Shown: piece after piece, positions 17,725 to 27,952 of the stretch
Position numbering within the stretch: position 1 is the stretch's first letter
How the letters are laid out: the number at the start of each line of letters is the position of its first letter
DNA from: JAUXFK01 sp034189035
GTDB taxonomy: Bacteria > Desulfobacterota > UBA8473
Reading direction: 5' to 3'
Assembly (NCBI GenBank): GCA_034189035.1
Contig: JAXHVA010000011.1
Span: forward strand, 1 to 64,000
Length of the DNA: 64,000 bases
Notes under the pieces: model-generated
What the model was told of the DNA's origin: nothing
The model's database searches: none
The model's input: the letters and a program-made list of their open reading frames with translations, nothing else
Position numbers and translations under genes: made by a program

Positions 17725-17896
17725 TATGAGACCTATAATGCAACTGGTGACGATAAGGCCCTTATGGTGTCGCGCATTTTTGATTCTACGGTAATCGGAA
17801 ACGTCATCAGAAAGGGTGAAAAGGAAGGTACAGCTTTTGAATAGAAGGTGCATGCTTTGTCGCGGGACGGTAGTAAAGGAACAGAGTTATAAACAA

Positions 17897-18628
17897 ATGG
17901 ACGCATCCAATAAGAAGCATGGAATAAAGAACTGGCCCAAGTCGGAGCGGCCACGGGAACTGTTGTTGGAGCAGGGGCCTGAATATGTATCCGATGCCCG
18001 GTTGGTGGCCATATTGCTCCGTACCGGAATAAAGGGACAGGATACGGTTGCTCTGGGAAGAGATCTGCTCAAGAGTTTTGGCGGGCTTGGGGGACTTCTG
18101 AATGCCGACAAAAGGGATCTGGAAAAGGTTAAAGGATTGGGAACTGCAAAGATTGCCCAACTGCTTGCAGCTACTGAGATTGCCAAGCGGCAGTTAAAAG
18201 AAGAGGTGGTAGGAGAAAAAGTCATCAATGGGCCGGAAGATGTGATTGAATATCTCTCTTTGTCAATGGCCAATCTCAAGGAGGAGGTGTTCAAGGTTAT
18301 TTATCTGGATGGCGCCCATGTTATTCTGGCTCCGGAAGTCTTATTCAAGGGGACGGTTGACCAGGCGGCGGTCTATCCGCGGGAAGTTATAAAAAGGGCA
18401 TTTGAACTCAATGCCACCGCCCTTATCTTTATCCACAATCACCTGTCGGGCAGTTTAAAGCCCAGCCCACATGATCTTGCCCTTAACCGGAAGCTGGTCA
18501 AGGCATGCCTTGCCCTGGATCATTTTATCGTCGGTCCCGGAGGATATATGTCATTTAAAGATGAGGGTATATTCTCAGATAGTCTTATAAACATAGGACG
18601 CAATACGGTGGAATTTCTTTATGAATAG
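17897..18628 (+). CDS. radC: RadC-family JAB-domain protein
   Basis: About 243 residues. It starts with the UPF0758 N-terminal helix-hairpin-helix part (RPRELLLEQGPEYVSDARLVAILL, LEKVKGLGTAKIAQLLAATEIA) followed by the JAB metalloprotease-like domain with EVLFKGTVDQ and HNHLSGSLKPSPHD; the usual HNHPSG has leucine for proline but the metal ligands remain. The frame extends upstream to 17816 without a good start, and ATG 17897 fits the family N-terminus. RadC proteins are often carried by islands; a repair role is doubtful in general. The stop overlaps the start of hsdM. Confidence 0.85.
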   Translation: MDASNKKHGIKNWPKSERPRELLLEQGPEYVSDARLVAILLRTGIKGQDTVALGRDLLKSFGGLGGLLNADKRDLEKVKGLGTAKIAQLLAATEIAKRQLKEEVVGEKVINGPEDVIEYLSLSMANLKEEVFKVIYLDGAHVILAPEVLFKGTVDQAAVYPREVIKRAFELNATALIFIHNHLSGSLKPSPHDLALNRKLVKACLALDHFIVGPGGYMSFKDEGIFSDSLINIGRNTVEFLYE

Positions 18629-20649
18629 AGAACAACTGAAAGAACTGGAAACAACACTCTGGCGGTCTGCGGATAATTTGCGGGCCAACTCCGATTTAAA
18701 ATCAACCGAGTATTCAAATCCGGTATTGGGACTTATCTTTCTGAAGTTTGCCGATAACAAGTACAGCCAGTATGAAAAAGAGATCCATGAAGAATACATA
18801 AAGCTCAAAGGAACGCGCGGGAAAAACCCATAAATGAAATCGCCGTTGAAAAATGCGGGTTCTACCTGCCGGATCATGCGCGGTACGATTATCTGCTGAA
18901 ACTTCAGGAAGAAAAGGACATCGACAAAGCCATTAAGGATGCAATGGCCTCAATCGAAGAATACAAACCCGAACTCAAAGGTGTATTGCCCCAAGATGAA
19001 TATTTTCGTTTAACCCGTACGGATAAAACAATCCCGACACAGCTATTGAAAAACTTTTCCAATATCCCCAAACAAGCCACAGGAGACATGTTAGGCTGAA
19101 TATATGAATACTTCCTGGGTAATTTTGCCCTGGCCTAAGGACAGGGCGGCGGTGAATTTTTTACGCCCCGCTCGGTTTTGCGCCTGATGGTGGAAATTAT
19201 CAAACCGCATAATGGGACGGTATTTGATCCGGCCTGCGGTTCAGGGGGTATGTTTGTTCAATCCGCGAATTTTATTGAGCGCCGGAGAAATGAGATGCAG
19301 GCCAATGGTGACTCCGGCCTTTTCCTATACGGGCAGGAAAAGACTCTCGAAACCGTGAAACTGGCAAAGATAAATATAGCGGTAAACGGGTTGCGGGGTG
19401 ACATTCAACAGGCCAATACCTATTATGAAGACCTCTTTGAAAGCCTGGGAAAGTTTGACTTTGTGCTCACCAATCCGCCTTTTAATGTGGATGACGTCAG
19501 TCTGAGCAGGGTTGAAAACGACAAAAGGTTCAACACCTACGGGGTGCCGCGCAAAAAGACAAAAGCAAAGAAAAAAGATAAAGGGGCCGAGACGGTCCCC
19601 AATGCCAATTATCTGTGGATAAACCTGTTTGCAACATCATTAAAACCGACCGGCAGGGCCGCTCTTGTTATGGCGAATTCCGCTTCCGACGCCAGACACA
19701 GCGAGGCGGACATTCGACGGAAATTGATCGAAAACAATCTGATTTACAGCATGCTGACCCTGCCTTCCAATATGTTTTACACGGTCACCCTGCCTGCGAC
19801 TCTCTGGTTTTTTGATAAAGCCAAGAAAGATGACCGCATTCTCTTTATTGATGCCCGCAATATTTTTACCCAGATCGACCGTGCGCACCGTGAATTTTCC
19901 GAAGAGCAGATACAGAATATCGCCATCATCAGCCGTCTGCACCGTAGCGACAGAGATCAGTTCGTTAAACTGATTCACGGGTATTTCACCCAGGGCATGG
20001 AAAAGCTTAAAAAAACAAGGAAAAGCTGAAGGCCGTTTCCAGTACCCTGACGGATTTTCTGAAAACCCTCCAAAAAAACGAACTGCCGGATTTCGCAGCC
20101 GGACTTGAAAGTATACGGGAACTGGAAAAACATTATGCCGCCTACACCAAAAGGGTTGACTTGGAAAAAATTGACACGGCAAACCAAAGCCAGAGAAGGC
20201 TTGCCGAATATTTCCAGCCCTTCTTTGCATCAATTCATGAAATGCTCAAGTTGATTGACAGAAAGGTTCGAAAGTTAGATAAAGAACATAGCAACAACAA
20301 AGAAGTTAAAACCGTAAAAACCAATTTGGACGAGCTGCATAAGGAGATTAAAGATTCGGAATATTTCTTCACCCATATCAACTGGCTCCAGGAACGATTT
20401 CCGGTGGCAAAATATGAGGATGTGACCGGGTTATGCAAGCTGGCTTCACCTGATGAAGTGAAAGAGCAGGATTATTCATTAAACCCCTGCAGATATTTCG
20501 GGGTGGTGATTGAAGAGGACGGGAAGACCGAGGAGGAGTTTGTTGAGGAGATTATAAGCTTAAATGAAGAGTTGGTCCAACTGAATACTGAAGCAAGAAA
20601 CCTCGAAGGGATTATTAGAAATAACATGGCTGAGATTATAGGGGAATAA
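18621..20649 (+). pseudogene. hsdM: Type I restriction-modification methyltransferase subunit, broken
   Basis: Recognisable along its whole length: N-terminal LWRSADNLRANSDLK and EYSNPVLGLIFLKFADNKY, SAM motif DPACGSGGMFVQ, catalytic TNPPFN, and the C-terminal coiled region. Damage: a frameshift near 18820, in-frame TGA at 19097 and TAA at 19136 (in the place of RIYEYFLGKFA-AEGQ-type sequence), and another frameshift near 20010 in a run of seven A. The start overlaps radC by 8 bases and the stop overlaps hsdS by one, so the original operon order is preserved. Confidence 0.9.
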
Positions 20650-21830
20650 TGAAGGATTGGAAGAAAGATATATTTAACAATTTTATAAAGTTGAATAGGG
20701 GCTTTGATTTACCTAATCATTCTATTAAAGTTGGTAATTATCCTGTAGTAGCCAGTACGAGCGTTAAAGCATATCATAATTCCTATAAGGTAACTCCCCC
20801 ATGTGTAGTTACTGGCAGGTCTGGTTCTTTAGGTTCGGTTCAATATGTCAAGGAAAAATGTTGGCCTCTAAATATAACATTATACGTAAAAGACTATAAA
20901 GGCAACTTACCAGCGTATGTCTATTATTTTTTACAAACAATGCACCTAGAAAATTTTAATGCTGGTGCAGGTGTTCCAACATTGAATCAAAATCATCTGC
21001 ATAAGTTGAAAATAAACCTCCCCCCACTCCCCATCCAAAAAAAATAGCCGCCGTACTTTCCGCTTACGACGATCTCATTGAAAACAACAACCGCCGCATT
21101 GCCATACTGGAAAAAATGGCGGAAGAAATCTACCGGGAATGGTTTGTGAGAATGCGGTTTCCGGGGCATGAAAAGGCGAAATTTCATAAGGGTGTGCCTG
21201 AGGGGTGGGAGGTTGAAAAGATAAATAAATTAGGAAAAATTATAAACAGGGAAAACGCCGTCTACGAAGGTGGCAAAATACTATAATGGCGATTATTTAT
21301 TCATTAAAACTCCTGACATGCATGCGAATATGTTTGTGTTTGAAACGGAAGAAACTCTTACTGAAGAAGGACTAAAATCCCAACAATCACAAAAAATTCC
21401 AAAGAATAGTATTTGTGTAAGCTGTGTTGGTACAGGAGGAGTTGTCTCCATAACAACAGGTACTTGCCAAACAAACCAGCAAATAAATACAGTAGTCTTA
21501 AGAGAAGAATCAGATTTAGAATGGATTTTTTTTACTTTAAGAAATTTGAAAGAAACAATTAAGCTTTTCGGGGCTACCTGTACAACAATGACAGATTTGA
21601 GCAAAGGCAAATTTTCATCCATTAAAATATTATTGCCGTATTCCCAGTTAAGGGAAGCATATCACGACACAGTTAATCCAATATTCGATCAAACTAGAAC
21701 GCTTGTTTTGAGTAACAGCATATTAGAAAAAACCCGCAACCTCTTCCTCCCCCGCCTCCTCTCCGGCAAACTCTCAGTGGAAAACCTAGACATCCGATTC
21801 ACTCCGGGCATGGAGGATGCCGATGCCTAA
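20649..21830 (+). pseudogene. hsdS: Type I restriction-modification specificity subunit, broken
   Basis: Two target-recognition halves can be read: the first at 20649-21047 (NAGAGVPTLNQNHLHKLKINLPPLP), the second at 21270-21830 (NGDYLFIKTPDMHANMF, ATCTTMTDLSKGKFSSIKILLP), with the repeat ENNNRRIAILEKMAEEIYREWF between them in a third frame. Frameshifts lie near 21040 (run of eight A) and 21246 (two bases missing in the GKTPST motif). The C-terminus ends RLLSGKLSVENLDI as is normal. It overlaps the start of hsdR. Confidence 0.88.
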
Positions 21831-24800
21831 TTTCATCAGTGAAGAGATGATAGAATAGGCCATTATTCAGATGCTGGTTGAAAAACAGGGGCTCCGGCAT
21901 ATGAACTGTTTTTACGGCGGAGGCCGATAACCTGAATGACGGCTCGGGCAGAACGGACAAGAGCGAGGTTGTCTTTTTTGATATCCTCAAAGAAAGGGCA
22001 AAAGCCATAAATTCCCATATGCCGGAAACGGTCATTGACCATGCAGAAATTAACCGACCGGCGTTATTCCATGTCGGCGGTTTTGGCAAACCGTGAAGTG
22101 TACGGATTCATTCGCGAGGGCATTCCTGTGGAATACAAAAATTCCCACGGAAGGACTGAGCATGGGCGGGTCAAGGTCATTGATTTCAATGCTTGTGACA
22201 GGAATGATTTTCTTGCGGTGACCCAGCTCTGGATCAAGGGAGAACGTTATTATCGGCGGCCGGACATGATTCTTTATATCAACGGCCTTCCCCTGGTCTT
22301 TATTGAACTGAAAAATTCCAATGTCAAACTGAAATGCGCGTATGATGACAACCTGACAAATTATAAAAAGGACATCCCTCTTCTTTTCCAATACAATGCG
22401 GTGTGCATTCTCTCAAACGCCATTGAAACAAAGATCGGCAGTTTTACTTCGGGATGGGGCCACTTTTTTAACTGGCTGCGTATTGAGGATGAAAAAGAGA
22501 AAATCGACACAGAGAAAATAGCGCGTGAGGGAACCAGTATTGAACGGACCATTCAGGGCCTCTGCCGCAGGGAGAAACTGCTTGATTATGTGGAGAACTT
22601 CATCCTTTACCACAAAGAGACAACAAAAATTATTGCTCAGAATCATCAGTTTATCGGCGTGAATCGAACGGTTGAATCTTTTAAAGAGCGGGAGAGAAAA
22701 GACAGAAAAATCGGCGTTTTCTGGCATACGCAAGGGTCGGTCAAAAGCCTTTCCATGATTTTTTTCATCCGAAAGATTTTTCGAAAATTTACCGGTAATT
22801 TCACATTTGTAATTATCACCGACCGGGAAGATCTGGACGGCCAGATATACTGAAACTTTCTCCATACGGAAACTGTTAAGAAAAATGAGGCTGCCCGGCC
22901 GAAAGACAGCAAAGAGATGCGGAAGTTTCTGCGGCTCAATATGCGTATTGTGTTTACCCTCATCCAAAAATTTCGCTGGGATAAAGGAAAAGAATATCCT
23001 CTCCTTTCCGAGCGCGACGATATCATCGTCATTGTGGATGAGGCGCACAGGACCCAATATAGAACACTTGCCGAAAACATACGCAAAGGGCTTTGCCCAA
23101 TGCCCAGTACATCGCCTTTACAGGCACCCCTCTTTTGGGAATGGAACGCAAAACAAACGCCTGGTTCGGCGACTATGTCAGTGAATACAACTTTGCCCAG
23201 TCAGTTGATGACGGAGCCACTGTGCCGCTTTTTTATGAAAAACGGGTGCCGGAAGTTTTGATTCAGAATGAGGATTTAAGTGATGAATTCTATCAGATCC
23301 TTGAAGATGAAAACCTGGATGAAAAGCAGAAGGAAAAACTGGAAAAAGAATTTTCCAAAGAAATAGAGATCATCAAACGGGATGACCGTCTGGAGAAGAT
23401 CGCCCGGGATATAGTAGAACACTCCCCGAGAAGAGGATATCTGGGAAAGGGGATGGTGGTTTCGGTTGATAAGTTCACCTCGGTGAAGATGTATGACAAG
23501 GTGCAAAGATAATGGAAAGAGGAAATGAAGCGCCTGGTGGGAGTCATCGGCAAATCCAGGAATGACATCGTTAAACAGAGTTCTAAAAAAATACTCGATT
23601 ATATGCGACGGGTGGAAATGGTTGTTGTGATCAGCGAAGAGGGCCGGAGAAGAAGAAAAGTTTGACGCCCAGGGGCTGGACATCAGGCCGCACCGCAAAA
23701 AGATGAATGCCATAGACGAGAACGGGCATGATATTGAATACCGTTTCAAAGAACCGGATGACCCTTTTCAGCTTCTTTTTTTATGCGCCATGTGGATGAC
23801 CGACTTTGACGCGCTCACCGTTTCAACACTCTACTTCGACAAACCCATGAAAGACCATACCCTTATGCAGGCCATTGCGCGGGCGAATCGGGTGACGTCC
23901 CATATGGTCAACGATGTTATTAAAAGGAACGGAGAGATAATAGATTACTACAATGTTTTCCGAAACATGAAACGGGCCCTTGCGGACTATGCCCTCGGCA
24001 GTGGGGACAAGGCCGACGATACACCTGTTCAGGAAAAATCCGTGCTTTTCAAACTCCTTGATGATGCGATTGAACAGGGAAACGGTTTTTGCAGAAACCT
24101 CGGCATCGAGCTGGAAAACGTGCTGGAGACCTGGGAAACCTTCAGGAACATCGAGCTTTTTGACCAATATGCAAACAAAATTCTTAAAAAGGATGAATGG
24201 AAAAAGGAATTCTTCGTGTATGAGAATACGATTACATCTTTGTACGAGGCCTGCAAACCTGAAATCCTGGTTGGTGCCGCAAGGCCCCTTGTTTTTGTTT
24301 TCCAGTATTTGCGAGGCGTTATTGAGGCATTATCAATCGGCAGGATGTGGAAGAGGCCAAAAGAAGAATATCTGAACTTCTGAATCAGAGCATCATTGCC
24401 GACAATAAGCAAAATCTTTCCAAGATGCCCAAACCGGAATATCAAATAACGCGGAAAGGCCGGACCTGGGATTTAAGCAAAATCGATTTAGAAAAACTGA
24501 AAAAAGACTTTAAAGAGAAAAGATATAAAAACATCGAACTAGCTGATTTGCGAGCATTTATTGAAGACAAACTGGAGAAGATGATTCAGAGGAACACAAC
24601 CAGAAAAGATTTTGCTCCGAAATTACAGGAAATAATTGACAACTACAATGCGGGCGGCGAAACTAATGAACATTATTTTAAAGACCTGGTAAACTTTGCC
24701 GAAAACCTTAAAAAAGAAGAAGGAAGACACATCCATGAAGGACTCACCGAAGATGAACTTGAGCTGTTCGACATACTGAAAAAAGAAAAGATGACCAGGG

Positions 24801-25051
24801 GTGAAGAGAAGAGAGTATAACTTGCAGCACAATCTTTACTCCACAGACTATTATAAGAGCATCCAAGGGTTCTCATACAAGACTGGCACAAAGACACCCA
24901 AAGCCGGGCCAGAGTAAAGGCGGCTGTTGAGGAAGTGCTGGATAAGACACTGCCCAAAACTTATGAGAAAAATATTTTTCAAGCGAAATGCAATAATGTT
25001 TTTGAATTGATTTTTGAATATGCATCAAAAGGGTTGAAATGGGCGGCATGA
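21823..25051 (+). pseudogene. hsdR: Type I restriction endonuclease/translocase subunit, broken
   Basis: Remains of a full-length HsdR: N-terminal nuclease region (RRPDMILYINGLPLVFIELKN), helicase motifs (TQGSVKS for Walker A, IVIVDEAHRTQ for Walker B, QAIARANRV for motif VI) and the C-terminal domain ending EYASKGLKWAA. Damage includes TAG at codon 12, several stops before 22035, TGA at 22851, frameshifts near 23100, 23515-23700 and 24370, and stops near 24820-24860. Walker A is also changed from GSGKS to GSVKS. It cannot give active enzyme. Confidence 0.9.
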
Positions 25052-25314
25052 AAGAGAGGTCACCGCATCAATTTGCGCGACGTATTAAACTTTTCAACTT
25101 ATTTTTCCTTCACAGCACGAAAATATCACAGTCTAACGCATCTTCATACCCTTCAAGATAAAAGCATTGAGGGCTGTTTGCCGTGCCAGTAGCGCGGGCA
25201 GCAATAAATATTTAATCCCAAAAGACAATGAGGTTTTTGTTGAGAAAAAAGGGTCCCCGACTATTTTTCAGCTTGTTTCAAAATAGTCTTGACTATTTTT
25301 CATTATTGTGAATA

Positions 25315-26544
25315 ATGGTCACCATGGAAAATAGAACACCATATATCAAAATCTGGCAGGATCTTGCTATTGATAAAAGCATGGTCTTCCTTGCAGGGCC
25401 ACGCCAGACAGGAAAGACGACTCTCACCCAAATCATTTCCGGTTCTTTTACAAATAGTCTCTATTTCAATTGGGATATTGCTGAACACCGGACAAACTTT
25501 ATTCAAAATCCTACTTTTTTCGAAGCCCTTGAGCGCAGGGATTCATCAACCCCGCTGATCGTGCTTGACGAAATCCACAAATACAGGGACTGGAAAAATT
25601 ACCTCAAAGGTGTCTATGATCTGTTTCATCATCATTATCAATTTCTTGTTTCAGGAAGCGGAAGGCTGGATCTCTATCAGAAAGGAGGGGATTCATTGGC
25701 CGGGCGTTACTTCCTGTTCCACCTGTGGCCTTTTACAATTGCCGAATTGGGAAAAAGGAATAAAGAGATGGGTCTTTTTCTCAATGATCCGCTGCAAATA
25801 GAGATGAAGCGTACTGATGAACTGAAAGAGATATGGTCGAATCTATCTGAACTGAGCGGATTCCCAGAGCCATACCTGGCAGGGAGAACAACGACCTATC
25901 GCCGTTGGTCGAATACTTATTCCCAGCAGTTGATACGCGAGGATATTCGTGACCTGACCGGTGTGAAATCTATAGCGGATATGGAAACACTCTATCTGTT
26001 GCTTCCCTCCAGGGTTGGAAGTCCTGTCTCGATAACTTCATTGGCCCGTGATTTGAAAGTAGCCTATAATTCCGTTCGGAGCTGGTTGTCGGTTTTTGAA
26101 AGATTTTTCCTGATTTTCAGTATTTCCCCATGGACCAAGAGAATTGCGCGGGCGATTCAAAAAGAGCGTAAGGTGTATCTATGGGATTCCCCCAGGATCA
26201 AAGAACCCGGGGCCAGGTTTGAAAATATGGTGGCCCTGGAGCTGTATCGGGCGGTTACAGCCTGGAATGATATGGGTTATGGTTCTTTCTCCCTGCATTT
26301 TATTAAGAATAAGGAACAGCAGGAAGTGGACTTCCTTATCGCCAATGAACGCGAGCCGGTTGTTTTGATTGAAACTAAAATTTCAGACAAAGAGCCGTCT
26401 CCGGGCCTTAAAAAATTCCAGGGCGCGTTAAAAATACCCGCGATTCAACTTGTCGAAAAAAGCAAAGGTTACCGTATCATACCGAATGGAGACCGGAATA
26501 TACTGATCGCTCCTGCATATCAGTGGCTTTCGATTTTACCTTAA
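25315..26544 (+). CDS. AAA-family ATPase with DUF4143 domain
   Basis: A 409-residue intact protein. The AAA_14 N-terminus has Walker A GPRQTGKTT (residues 24-32) and Walker B PLIVLDEIHKYRDW, followed by the sensor-like FLVSGSGRLDLYQKGGDSLAGRY. The C-terminal DUF4143 part has a PD-(D/E)xK-like pattern (EQQEVDFLIAN...VLIETK). These proteins are common in archaea and bacteria, often near mobile elements; their role is unknown. No strong ribosome site is seen; ATG at 25324 is an alternative start. It follows the dead hsdR by about 260 bases in which I see no gene. Confidence 0.85.
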   Translation: MVTMENRTPYIKIWQDLAIDKSMVFLAGPRQTGKTTLTQIISGSFTNSLYFNWDIAEHRTNFIQNPTFFEALERRDSSTPLIVLDEIHKYRDWKNYLKGVYDLFHHHYQFLVSGSGRLDLYQKGGDSLAGRYFLFHLWPFTIAELGKRNKEMGLFLNDPLQIEMKRTDELKEIWSNLSELSGFPEPYLAGRTTTYRRWSNTYSQQLIREDIRDLTGVKSIADMETLYLLLPSRVGSPVSITSLARDLKVAYNSVRSWLSVFERFFLIFSISPWTKRIARAIQKERKVYLWDSPRIKEPGARFENMVALELYRAVTAWNDMGYGSFSLHFIKNKEQQEVDFLIANEREPVVLIETKISDKEPSPGLKKFQGALKIPAIQLVEKSKGYRIIPNGDRNILIAPAYQWLSILP

Positions 26545-26605
26545 GGAGGATATATGGGACCAATTAAACTTTTCCTGCAGGATCTTCATTATAGATTTAA
26601 TAGAC

Positions 26606-26634
26606 ACAAATGTATTGTTGAACAATACATTTGT
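26606..26634. promoter_or_regulatory. 29-bp inverted repeat with 14-bp arms, operator-like
   Basis: ACAAATGTATTGTT and its exact complement flank a single G. It lies 19 bases upstream of the start of a broken HTH-nucleotidyltransferase gene and about 60 bases after the AAA-DUF4143 stop. It could be the autoregulatory operator of that gene when it was intact, or a terminator of the ATPase gene; no T-run follows. Confidence 0.55.
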
Positions 26635-26652
26635 ATGGTATTAAGATACATT

Positions 26653-27021
26653 ATGAATATATTAGCGGAAATATTATCATCCAGGGTTCGGGCCAAAATA
26701 TTTCATCTCCTTTTTGGAACAATCACGTAAGAACTCCATATGCGTGAGATTCAAAGACGCTCCGGGTAAGCCATAGGTACTGTACAAACTGAGCTGAAAA
26801 ACCTGTTACGCCTGGAATTGGAAGAAAAACACAGGGATGGAAATCGTATTTACTATCGAGCTAATAGAAATCATCCTATATATTCTGACATACATAATCT
26901 TGTTTTGAAGACAACCGGTCTGGTGGAGATTTTTAAGGAAGCATTGTCGCACGATTCAAACATTAAAATAGCCTTTGTTTTCGGCTCCATTGTTAGTGAG
27001 GGCGGTAGGGTCTGCCCTTGA
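26653..27021 (+). pseudogene. Relic of a winged-helix/nucleotidyltransferase (MNT-type) regulator
   Basis: One frame reads NILAEILSSRVRAKIFHLLFG, an HTH (REIQRRSG, IGTVQTELKNLLRLEL), RDGNRIYYRANRNHPIY and then KIAFVFGSIVSEGG, the beginning of a nucleotidyltransferase GS motif. It has in-frame stops at 26728 (codon 26) and 26767 (codon 39) and ends before the SDxDL metal ligands. Such HTH-MNT fusions are usually antitoxin-like regulators. A diverged copy of its first 110 bases follows at 27046. Confidence 0.7.
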
Positions 27022-27045
27022 GACAGGACATTTCAAACTCTCATC

Positions 27046-27155
27046 ATGAATATTTTATCAGGAATACCATCGTAATCCGGGGAGTTTTTTTCGACTTGCC
27101 CTTTGGGACAATTCATGGAGAATCCCGTATGCCTGGGATTGAAAGGCGAAAGGAA
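27046..27155 (+). pseudogene. Degenerate second copy of the HTH-nucleotidyltransferase N-terminus
   Basis: The stretch starts ATGAATATTTTATCAGGA and keeps tgggacaattca and tgagattcaaagacgc-like segments that align with 26653-26760. It is only about 110 bases, with an early stop. It directly precedes the intact nucleotidyltransferase gene, so it may be the footprint of a recombination between tandem toxin-antitoxin loci. Confidence 0.5.
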
Positions 27156-27161
27156 ATTTAA

Positions 27162-27512
27162 ATGTCTGCAGACGAGAGATTAAGCACGGAAAAGATAAAA
27201 TCGGAATTAATCGATTATATTGTGGAAAAGATAGTCCGGGAAATACAGCCGGAAAAGATTATCCTGTTTGGATCATATGCCAGGGGAGACTTTGACAGGG
27301 ATAGTGATCTGGATCTGTTTATAATCAAAGAAGGGAAGGAGTCAAGTCGAATAATGAGGCGGAAAATAGATGCTATGCTTTGGGGACGACGATTTCCGGT
27401 GGACCTGATTGTGCGAAAACCAAAGGAAGTGGAGTGGAATTTCAAGGCCAAGAATCCCTTCTATTTAAATCACTTATTTAAGGACGCGAAAGTACTTTAT
27501 GAAAAAGAATGA
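27162..27512 (+). CDS. MNT-type nucleotidyltransferase (antitoxin-like)
   Basis: A 116-residue minimal nucleotidyltransferase with the intact motif ILFGSYARGDFDRDSDLDLFII (GS, then DxD at residues 48-50) and a third acidic residue in PVDLIV. MNT proteins pair with HEPN toxins and in known systems AMPylate or neutralise them. The gene overlaps the HEPN gene by 14 bases. A start with a weak ggaaattta leader; no strong ribosome site. Confidence 0.85.
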   Translation: MSADERLSTEKIKSELIDYIVEKIVREIQPEKIILFGSYARGDFDRDSDLDLFIIKEGKESSRIMRRKIDAMLWGRRFPVDLIVRKPKEVEWNFKAKNPFYLNHLFKDAKVLYEKE

Positions 27513-27912
27513 AGAAGAAATTAAACTGGTCAAAAGCTGGCTAAAGTTTGCCCGGGAGAACCTATTATTTGCTCGCTCGGGAATGAAAGAATAGTATTCC
27601 CCCTATCATAAGATATGTTTTCTGTGTCATGGAAGCGCAGAGAAATACTTAAAAGCATTTCTGATATGGCATGGGTGGGAGCTAAAGAAAACACACGACT
27701 TAAAAGATTTATTGGTCTTTTGTGTTGACTTTGAACAGGGGCTTGAGAAATTGAAAGAAGCATGTGGTATATTAAATGAGTATATTACCTTGGGCCGTTA
27801 TCCGAGTGATTTACCTTTCGAAAGTATTGGCGAAGAAGAGGCAAGGGAGGCTATCGAAGCAGCAGAAAAGATAGAGGAAGACGTGATGAAGAGTATTAAT
27901 CTTAGGTATTAA
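27499..27912 (+). pseudogene. HEPN-domain protein interrupted by an amber codon
   Basis: The frame gives LVKSWLKFARENLLFARSGMKE, a TAG at 27592 (codon 32), then YSPYHKICFLCHGSAEKYLKAFLIWHGWELKKTHDLKDLL and a normal helical end, 137 codons in all. The HEPN helix with CHGSAEKYLKA is well kept. Only the single stop disrupts the frame. It is either a recently killed toxin/partner or, less likely, read through. It partners the nucleotidyltransferase gene it overlaps. Confidence 0.8.
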
Positions 27913-27952
27913 ATTTCCAAAGACATAACTGTGCATTAAGGAAAGAATATCT

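Noticed and set aside
19640..20233. 197-codon minus-strand frame in hsdM
   Set aside because: Shadow of the hsdM pseudogene; no start signal and no recognisable family.
19097..22853. In-frame TGA codons in hsdM and hsdR as selenocysteine or recoding sites
   Set aside because: Other stops and frameshifts in the same genes show plain decay, and the positions are not redox-active.
25052..25314. Possible regulator relic before the AAA-DUF4143 gene
   Set aside because: Short frames such as NKYLIPKDNEVFVEKKG look gene-like but are too short and broken to assign.
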